NCBI GenBank assembly: GCA_002449575.1
Contig: DJXC01000069.1
Coordinates: 1 to 7,992 of the forward strand
Direction: 5' to 3'
DNA: 7,992 nucleotides
Source of the DNA: Ruminococcus sp. UBA7014
GTDB taxonomy: Bacteria; Bacillota; Clostridia; Oscillospirales; Ruminococcaceae
Below the pieces are notes generated by a model that saw only the letters and a list, made by a program, of their open reading frames with translations, was not told where the DNA came from and ran no database searches. Shown here in pieces: positions 1 through 4,833 of this stretch. How positions within the stretch are numbered: position 1 is the first letter of the stretch; each line of letters starts with the position of its first letter. The translations under genes were made by a program, and so were the position numbers.

Positions 1-40
1 AGTCTGTCTATATTCCGCCGCAGCCACAGTCTGTCTATAT
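1..40 (+). repeat. 27-nt tandem repeat at the left edge
   Basis: The 13-mer agtctgtctatat occurs at 1-13 and again at 28-40, a period of 27 nt or exactly nine codons. In frame it encodes SVYIPPQPQ followed by SVYMGQQSG. The array is cut by the window edge, so its copy number cannot be seen. It lies in the disordered Gln/Pro/Tyr-rich part of the first gene. Confidence 0.6.
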
Positions 41-488
41 GGGTCAGCAGTCCGGTCATCCGCAGGCAGCTCCTGCACCTTCTGTGCATACGGCAGCACC
101 TTATAATCCTGCTGCTATGAATTCCCTGAATTCTGTACAGCTTCAGCAGATGCAGAAACAGGCAGCATATCAGCAGCCGGTTTCTCAGGGTGTACACGTT
201 TCCACTATCGAACAGAAAACGGCTGTTCCTGCCGCTGTCCGCAATGCCATTGCCAAAACTGCCGCCAGAACGCAGGCGGGTGAAAATGTATTCGACCAGC
301 AAGGCGGTAAAGTAGAAGTAGCAAATGACATTATGTCTGCTCTCAATCAGATGGGCGAAGATACCAGCTCTTTCACCCAAAAGAAAAAAAATACCAATGA
401 ACCTGAAATTAAGGGCGTGAAAGAGTGGAAACCCAAAAACGACAACAGAAAAAATTTTATGAAAGGACTTCATAAAAAAGGTCTGTAA
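1..488 (+). CDS. Gln/Pro-rich protein with conserved C-terminal tail (5' partial)
   Basis: The reading frame is already open at base 3 and runs to the TAA at 486-488, so the true start lies outside the window. The in-frame ATG at 39 has no ribosome binding site and sits inside a repeat, so it is probably not the start. About 161 residues are visible. The first two thirds is low complexity, rich in Gln, Pro, Ala, Ser and Tyr, and looks disordered. The last ~55 residues (from about base 310) are charged and carry the signature ALNQMGEDT, then NEPxIxGxxEWxPK, then a very basic end (NRKNFMKGLHKKGL). The same tail ends the next gene's product. No enzymatic motif is visible and I do not recognise the family; the missing N-terminal part probably holds a folded domain. 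It is the first visible gene of a five-gene operon. That it is a real gene is well supported by the shared tail; its function is unknown. Confidence 0.8.
   Translation, partial: SVYIPPQPQSVYMGQQSGHPQAAPAPSVHTAAPYNPAAMNSLNSVQLQQMQKQAAYQQPVSQGVHVSTIEQKTAVPAAVRNAIAKTAARTQAGENVFDQQGGKVEVANDIMSALNQMGEDTSSFTQKKKNTNEPEIKGVKEWKPKNDNRKNFMKGLHKKGL
342..364 (+). repeat. 23-bp exact direct repeat, copy 1 (codes for the LNQMGEDT motif)
   Basis: Bases 342-364 are identical to bases 959-981. Both copies are in the same codon frame and encode the LNQMGEDT core of the tail shared by the first two genes. Identity stops sharply on both sides, although the protein similarity continues for about 30 more residues. 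Confidence 0.85.
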
Positions 489-511
489 TCCAAAGAATAT
501 GACAAAACATT

Positions 512-557
512 GCAGTTCCGCAAAGGAATCCGGAAATGTTTCCCGTTGCGGAACTGC
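512..557 (+). terminator. Intra-operon hairpin, attenuator-like
   Basis: Bases 512-523 (gcagttccgcaa) and 546-557 (ttgcggaactgc) form a perfect 12-bp inverted repeat around a 22-nt loop. The loop itself can form a small inner hairpin (ggaaa at 532-536 with tttcc at 539-543). It starts 23 nt after the stop of the first gene and ends 11 nt before the GGAGGA of the second. The downstream T-run is short (ttt, then atat), so full termination is doubtful. A partial terminator, attenuator or mRNA 3'-end stabiliser or processing site that uncouples gene one from the rest fits better. I see no promoter between the hairpin and the next gene. Confidence 0.6.
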
Positions 558-568
558 TTTATATGATT

Positions 569-574
569 GGAGGA
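569..574 (+). promoter_or_regulatory. Ribosome binding site that fixes the start at 584
   Basis: GGAGGA ends 9 nt before the ATG at 584. It decides between this start and an in-frame ATG at 536, which would add 16 residues translated from the hairpin and has no ribosome binding site. Confidence 0.8.
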
Positions 575-583
575 ATTTTATTT

Positions 584-1087
584 ATGGCAGTTATCAAACG
601 TGAAGCCGTACTGGCTTCTATTCGCAGTCAGTTAATGCAGAATCCGCAGAGAGGTACAATTCTGCTGTTGAATGTGCTGAAATTGTTCGCAGACCGGAAA
701 GATGACGGCGAATTTGTGAAAGAAATTGCTGACCTTGCCGGTGACTTGGCAGCCGTTTCTATGGAAGCAGTTTTTGCACAGTCTCCACTGTTCGCACAGC
801 CAATGCCGATGCCTTACTTACAGGGCGCAAGCCTTCCCAGCGGTAGTATTCCTGTTCCGTCCTTTGCGGATTTTACCCCCAATGAACCCATTCAGCAGCC
901 TGTCAAAAAACAAACTGAAGAAAAACATAAGGAAATCGCTGACGATGCTGTGACAGCCCTCAATCAGATGGGCGAAGATACTACCCAGTTTCTAAACCAG
1001 AATTCTAATGAACCGACAATTGAAGGGTATGAAGAATGGACTCCAAAGCCTAGGAAAAATAATAGAAGAACAAATACAAATAAATAA
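584..1087 (+). CDS. Hypothetical protein with the same C-terminal tail as the upstream gene
   Basis: The product is 167 aa, starting at the ATG behind GGAGGA. Residues 1-65 look alpha-helical (REAVLASIRSQL, then GTILLLNVLKLFADR, then EIADLAGDLAAVSMEAVF). No signal peptide is obvious. Residues 66-112 form a Pro/Met/Gln-rich linker. Residues 113-167 are the tail also found in the preceding protein: ALNQMGEDT at 125-133, NEP at 142-144, EW at 151-152, and a basic Asn/Arg/Lys-rich end. The layout of folded helical head, flexible linker and conserved tail suggests that the tail is a docking or targeting module used by several proteins of one assembly; that is inference. I do not recognise a named family for the head. 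The next gene starts 15 nt downstream, so co-transcription is very likely. Confidence 0.85.
   Translation: MAVIKREAVLASIRSQLMQNPQRGTILLLNVLKLFADRKDDGEFVKEIADLAGDLAAVSMEAVFAQSPLFAQPMPMPYLQGASLPSGSIPVPSFADFTPNEPIQQPVKKQTEEKHKEIADDAVTALNQMGEDTTQFLNQNSNEPTIEGYEEWTPKPRKNNRRTNTNK
959..981 (+). repeat. 23-bp exact direct repeat, copy 2
   Basis: This is the second copy of the sequence at 342-364, 617 bp downstream and in the same codon frame. It encodes LNQMGEDT. Exact nucleotide identity, including third codon positions, points to recent duplication, gene conversion or unusually strong constraint. Confidence 0.85.
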
Positions 1088-1102
1088 TCAGGAGTATATG
1101 CC

Positions 1103-2167
1103 ATGACTGAAACCGAAAAAAATAAAATTCTGACTTCTATCGAAGAGAAACTGACCGGCAATACCCTGAAAGATATGCTTTTTTTACAGGAACAGGCAGC
1201 TGTCTACACCGAACAGCAGGAAAATGCAGAAATTGCAGATGCCATTGTTCAACTCGCCATGAGCAAAATGCCGCAGGAAAATCAGGACTATCTGAAAAAA
1301 ATGCTCTATATCGGCGAACGGCGGCTGAATGCTGTCTATGACGAAGCAGTGAATCTGGCAAATCAGCATCTGACAGCAAAGTCCCTGACACTGACAAAAC
1401 AGCTTTATCAGCATATTCGTGATAATTTTAAAGAAACTGATACGGCAAGATTTTTCAGCTTCCGGAATTTGCTGGAATCAAATCTGTATTATCAGCTTTA
1501 TCATCCGACAAAGAATCTGCTGAAAACACCGTTTGACTTTACCAGATACCTGACATTGCACGGCTATAATCTGACAGAACTCCGCCGGACGGAGGAAGCT
1601 GTTCCGGTTTTGCAGGAGGCTGTCCGCTTTAATCCTGTCAACCCTGACCCACGCTTTGAACTCGCAGAAGTCTATAAATTAACTGGTAATCTCAAAATGC
1701 TGCTGGAAACTGTCAGAGATACCACTACAGTCTGCACTTCAGCTTATGCCCTTGCAAGATGCTATACTAATATGGGATGGTACTGTACAGAAATCAAAGA
1801 TTATACCAGTGCAGTTGCTTTCTATTTTGAAAGTATGATTTTTGAGAAACATCCGGCTGTACCCGGTGAACTGCATCATATCTCGATTCTGACAGAACAG
1901 CCTATTACTCCGCCTACCAGAAAAGAAGTTCTTGCTGCATTCGAGAAATATAAAATTCCCAACGGACCAGGTCAGGAAGTTCTGCATGTTGTTTCGTCAC
2001 TGTCGGAGCAGGCTGCTGAACGGCAGAACTGGAAAGAAGCTGCTTTCTATTACTATGTAATTTTCGATATTACGAAAGACCCAGCCGCAAGAACGATGTT
2101 TGAACGCTGTCAGCAGCGGCTTGAAGAACAGACTTCCCAAAATACTGATTCTGTAAAGGAGAATTAA
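1103..2167 (+). CDS. TPR-type helical repeat protein
   Basis: The product is 354 aa. The start is the ATG at 1103, behind AGGAG at 1090-1094; the ATG at 1098 meets a stop after two codons. The protein is almost wholly helical, with no signal peptide or membrane segment, so it is probably cytoplasmic. The clearest tetratricopeptide units are at about 148-196 (LHGYNLTELRRTEEAVPVLQ, then FNPVNPDPRFELAEVYKLTGN) and 213-247 (YALARCYTNMGWY, then DYTSAVAFYFESM). A weaker helical pair lies at about 301-340. The first 130 residues are helical but diverged. TPR arrays bind other proteins, so a scaffold or adaptor role for the neighbouring tail proteins or the AIM24 protein is reasonable but inferred. 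The stop is 1 nt from the next start, which implies translational coupling. The TPR fold call is good; the partners are unknown. Confidence 0.85.
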   Translation: MTETEKNKILTSIEEKLTGNTLKDMLFLQEQAAVYTEQQENAEIADAIVQLAMSKMPQENQDYLKKMLYIGERRLNAVYDEAVNLANQHLTAKSLTLTKQLYQHIRDNFKETDTARFFSFRNLLESNLYYQLYHPTKNLLKTPFDFTRYLTLHGYNLTELRRTEEAVPVLQEAVRFNPVNPDPRFELAEVYKLTGNLKMLLETVRDTTTVCTSAYALARCYTNMGWYCTEIKDYTSAVAFYFESMIFEKHPAVPGELHHISILTEQPITPPTRKEVLAAFEKYKIPNGPGQEVLHVVSSLSEQAAERQNWKEAAFYYYVIFDITKDPAARTMFERCQQRLEEQTSQNTDSVKEN

Positions 2168-2168
2168 A

Positions 2169-2933
2169 ATGGTAAAAACAAATATTATGGATGCTACTTC
2201 CTGCCGGAGTATTACAGAAACACACGGCTGTTTCTCTCTTCTTGAATATGACAGAGATATTTCCGTCAGCAAAACCACTGCCGAAGTAGAATATTATGCT
2301 TCTCAGATGAATGTCAAAAAACGTCAGGTTATCGCAAATTTAACCGGAAACGGTGTTATTATTCAGGCAGGTGCAATGCAGTGGATTGGCGGCGCAGTGG
2401 ACGTGACAACCAATATCAATGGAGTCGGTGATTTTGCTAAAAAATTGATTGGCGGAAAAGTGACCGGAGAAAGTGCTGTCAAACCACGATATACCGGAAC
2501 AGGTACACTTGTTCTTGAACCGACTTATAAACATATTCTCTTTGAAGATGTCGCTTCCTGGGGTACAGAAGGCATGGTTATAGAAGATAAATTATTCTAT
2601 GCCTGTGAAGATACTGTTCAGATGAAAGTTGTCGCCAGAAGCAATCTTTCTTCCGCAGCACTCGGCGGTGAAGGCTTGTTTAACAACTGTTTGTTCGGTA
2701 AGGGTATTGCTGTTCTGGAAAGCCCTGTTCCTCGTGATGAACTCATCATTATGGAACTTACTGAACCGAATGATGTTGTCAAGATTGATGGCAATATGGC
2801 AATTGCATGGAGTAATTCCTTAAAGTTCACTGTCGAGAAAGCCACAAAAACGCTCATGGGTTCAGCGGCTTCCGGAGAAGGCTTTGTGAACGTCTACAGA
2901 GGAGCCGGAAAAATTCTGATGGCTCCCGTCTGA
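2169..2933 (+). CDS. AIM24 family protein
   Basis: The product is 254 aa, with the ATG at 2169 behind AAAGGAG (2155-2161), which lies inside the end of the TPR gene. It is rich in beta strand and glycine, as expected for the AIM24 (DUF124) fold, a beta-sandwich related to the trp RNA-binding attenuation protein. Family-like segments are GAMQWIGGAVDV (68-79), EDVASWGTEGMVIED (126-140), the hallmark GGEGLFNNCLFGKGIAVLES (166-185), DGNMAIAWSNSLKF (207-220) and GEGFVNVYRGAGKILMAP (236-253). The length matches bacterial members. Yeast Aim24 supports mitochondrial inner-membrane organisation; the bacterial role is not settled. The protein has no catalytic signature, no signal peptide and no membrane helix. 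Its place between a TPR gene and a zinc-ribbon gene suggests a role in a multi-protein complex. The family call is strong; the function is unknown. Confidence 0.9.
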   Translation: MVKTNIMDATSCRSITETHGCFSLLEYDRDISVSKTTAEVEYYASQMNVKKRQVIANLTGNGVIIQAGAMQWIGGAVDVTTNINGVGDFAKKLIGGKVTGESAVKPRYTGTGTLVLEPTYKHILFEDVASWGTEGMVIEDKLFYACEDTVQMKVVARSNLSSAALGGEGLFNNCLFGKGIAVLESPVPRDELIIMELTEPNDVVKIDGNMAIAWSNSLKFTVEKATKTLMGSAASGEGFVNVYRGAGKILMAPV

Positions 2934-2948
2934 TTGAGGTGATTTTTT

Positions 2949-3155
2949 ATGATATGTCCGCACTGTCTGCAAGGTGAAATCCTGAATGCAAGAATCATCA
3001 AAACCAGTGAACTGATTAAAATCTGTGATGAATGTGATACTATCTGGAATATTTCCGAAACAGTTTCAGATAATACTGGTTCTTTGATTGATGATTTCAT
3101 GAAACAGAGAAATTGTTCTTCTTCCTGGCGTGAGTTCGATATTGTTAAATCCTGA
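2949..3155 (+). CDS. Small zinc-ribbon protein
   Basis: The product is 68 aa. The start is the ATG at 2949, with GAGGTGA at 2936-2942 and an AT-rich spacer. Two CxxC knuckles are present, CPHC at 3-6 and CDEC at 26-29, separated by 19 residues, followed by DTIW. This is the pattern of a one-zinc ribbon. The C-terminal half (35-68) is short, polar and has no visible motif apart from a lone Cys56. Zinc ribbons of this kind bind nucleic acid or protein; the partner cannot be read from the sequence. It is the last gene of the operon, 15 nt after the AIM24 gene and 5 nt before the terminator stem. Family call is good, function unknown. Confidence 0.8.
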   Translation: MICPHCLQGEILNARIIKTSELIKICDECDTIWNISETVSDNTGSLIDDFMKQRNCSSSWREFDIVKS

Positions 3156-3160
3156 AAAAT

Positions 3161-3190
3161 ACAGCCTCCTGAATCGTTCAGGGGGCTGTT
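3161..3190. terminator. Bidirectional intrinsic terminator between convergent operons
   Basis: Bases 3161-3173 (acagcctcctgaa) pair with 3177-3189 (ttcagggggctgt) around a 3-nt loop, giving a 13-bp stem. On the - strand the stem is followed by ATTTTT, a good U-tract. On the + strand it is followed by the weaker TTTCATCTTTAT. One position (3167/3183) is a U-G wobble in + strand RNA and an A-C mismatch in - strand RNA. It starts 5 nt after the zinc-ribbon stop (+) and lies 7 nt past the GH26 stop (-), so it serves both operons. Confidence 0.9.
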
Positions 3191-3196
3191 TCATCT

Positions 3197-4828
3197 TTAT
3201 TGCAAATCTTCTCTGACATTGTCAAGCGTAAGGACTTTTTCAGAATTGTAGAAATTTATCAGTGTTTCAGAATCCAGTCCGGAAAGATAATCATCATACC
3301 ATAAGCCCATAAAACTCCAGACAGTATTATCACGGAAAAGAGCATTCATATCCGGTACAGTGCCACATTCGCTGATTGCTAAAATTTTCTGCTGCTTCGT
3401 CATACGGTAAAGCGTGACAAATTCTTCATAGCGGCTGCGGAATTCCTGATTTTCATCAAGATAGATATCCATCGCCGCAATATCGTATTTATCAACCAGA
3501 TAATCTTCCTTCTGTCCGTTCCATATCCAGATTAAATTATGCAGTTGATGATATTCCGTCATGCGCTGATACAGCAAATCCCATAACCAGCGGTAAGCCT
3601 GTGCGCCGTCCGCACCCCACCAGTACCAGCCGCCGCCGGCTTCCGGCAACGGTCTCCAAAGTACTGGAATATCTTTCTCCGCTAAAAGTTTCATCATATC
3701 AGAAATGCTGTCAATATCCCGTAAAATAGCAGCACATGCATCAGAAATCTGATGCTTTTCCACAGCTTCTGAAATCTGTTCTGCATTTAGAAGAGCAAGT
3801 TCTGAAAGAGCCATTTCCGGAATGGCATCAGAAAGCGAAAAATCAGTTTCATCTGTCCAGATACTGGCAACTCCTGAGGGGGCATTCCAGTTCCAGCTTA
3901 ACCCTGCAATTCCGCCCAGAACTGCCCATTTTTCACAAGCTTGAATACTATTTTGCTTTTCTTCCGAAGAATTGCCAGAATCACTCTGTATCTCTCCGAA
4001 ACGAATTGCCGGATATTTTCCTGTTGTCTGACAGATAAAATCCAGTTCCTTGTTATCTGTTCCGGAAGTGTATTGTCCTGTCAGCAGATACTTTCCATAA
4101 TGTTCGGAAAGATACTGCATCAGTTTTCTGGCATTTTCAGAAGCCTGTTTGTCTGATAAGGTATACTGCTTTTGATACTTGATTTTTTCCAGTTCTGTAT
4201 TATTGGAAATTTCAAAATAATCTGCTGAAAAATTCCCGTCAGCCGGCTGAATTGCAATGTCTGCCTGACCTGCCGGCAGATAAATTCCCGAAACTGTCAC
4301 ACGCACAAAATGTTCTGTATCATGCAGTGTGAATGTTCCGATGTTCTCACTGTTCAGCAGTATCTGACCTGAGCCGGGCATTTCTGCACGGATACTGACG
4401 GTAATGTCATAATGCTGTGCCGAGGGTATCATGAAAGCCGCCTGTATTTTTTCATCTTCCTGACCGGAAAATCCTGTCAGATATTCACCGTTGCTGCATT
4501 CGTCAGATACTTCAGAATGCAGTCCGCCGGAATAGGCAGCATATTCAGCTTCAACTGTCAGAACGGCTTCCTGATGATGCAGTTCCGGAAGTTGCAGTGG
4601 TACTTCCGGAAAATCTGGTGCATTTTGTAAAAGCGTTTCTGTTTCAATTTCCGGAACAGACGTTTCTGAAATACTTTCTGTTTCTGTAGATTCAGCAGTT
4701 TCCGGAACGGCTTTTGTTTCAGCCGTTTCGGAAAAATTCTGCTTTCTGACCATAACCGCTGTAAAACTTCCGGCAAATACCAGAAGCAGCAGTGCCAGTA
4801 TCAGAAAAAATATATTTTTCTTCGTCAT
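3197..4828 (-). CDS. Membrane-anchored or secreted GH26 glycosidase with CBM35/6-like module
   Basis: The product is 543 aa. In order: MTKKN start and hydrophobic segment 6-27 (signal peptide or signal anchor; no lipobox Cys); Thr/Glu/Ser/Pro-rich linker about 31-75; a beta-sandwich module about 88-207 of CBM35/CBM6 type, opening with VEAEYAAYSGG and ending SADYFEIS; and a GH26 barrel about 222-540. The acid/base is Glu396 in WRPLPEAGGGWYWWG and the nucleophile is Glu487 in ISECGTV. GH26 enzymes are retaining, mostly endo-beta-1,4-mannanases, with some beta-1,3-xylanases and lichenases. The residue before the acid/base is Pro395, and SWNWNAP (311-317) has Asn313; GH26 relatives normally have His at both places. 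Activity or specificity may therefore differ. There is no dockerin or sorting motif. It lies 5 nt after the GH95 stop; its binding site (AAGG) is inside that gene's last codons. Family call is firm, substrate is not. Confidence 0.9.
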   Translation of the reverse strand: MTKKNIFFLILALLLLVFAGSFTAVMVRKQNFSETAETKAVPETAESTETESISETSVPEIETETLLQNAPDFPEVPLQLPELHHQEAVLTVEAEYAAYSGGLHSEVSDECSNGEYLTGFSGQEDEKIQAAFMIPSAQHYDITVSIRAEMPGSGQILLNSENIGTFTLHDTEHFVRVTVSGIYLPAGQADIAIQPADGNFSADYFEISNNTELEKIKYQKQYTLSDKQASENARKLMQYLSEHYGKYLLTGQYTSGTDNKELDFICQTTGKYPAIRFGEIQSDSGNSSEEKQNSIQACEKWAVLGGIAGLSWNWNAPSGVASIWTDETDFSLSDAIPEMALSELALLNAEQISEAVEKHQISDACAAILRDIDSISDMMKLLAEKDIPVLWRPLPEAGGGWYWWGADGAQAYRWLWDLLYQRMTEYHQLHNLIWIWNGQKEDYLVDKYDIAAMDIYLDENQEFRSRYEEFVTLYRMTKQQKILAISECGTVPDMNALFRDNTVWSFMGLWYDDYLSGLDSETLINFYNSEKVLTLDNVREDLQ

Positions 4829-4833
4829 GTGTT

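Noticed and set aside
39..41. ATG at 39 as start of the first gene
   Set aside because: The frame is open upstream with the same repeat-coded residues, and no binding site precedes it. The gene is cut by the window edge.
536..583. ATG at 536 as start of the second gene
   Set aside because: It has no ribosome binding site and would translate the hairpin. GGAGGA at 569-574 fits the ATG at 584.
964..1414. Antisense reading frames over the second and TPR genes (also at 1739-1987 and 1997-2278)
   Set aside because: They are shadows of well-supported + strand genes, with no ribosome binding site, promoter or recognisable protein.
4649..4707. Repeated TTCCGGAA sites in the GH26 linker as a regulatory array
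   Set aside because: Those at 4583-4707 all encode Pro-Glu in the same frame, in a low-complexity linker and just after it, so protein repetition explains this local cluster even if the wider excess remains.
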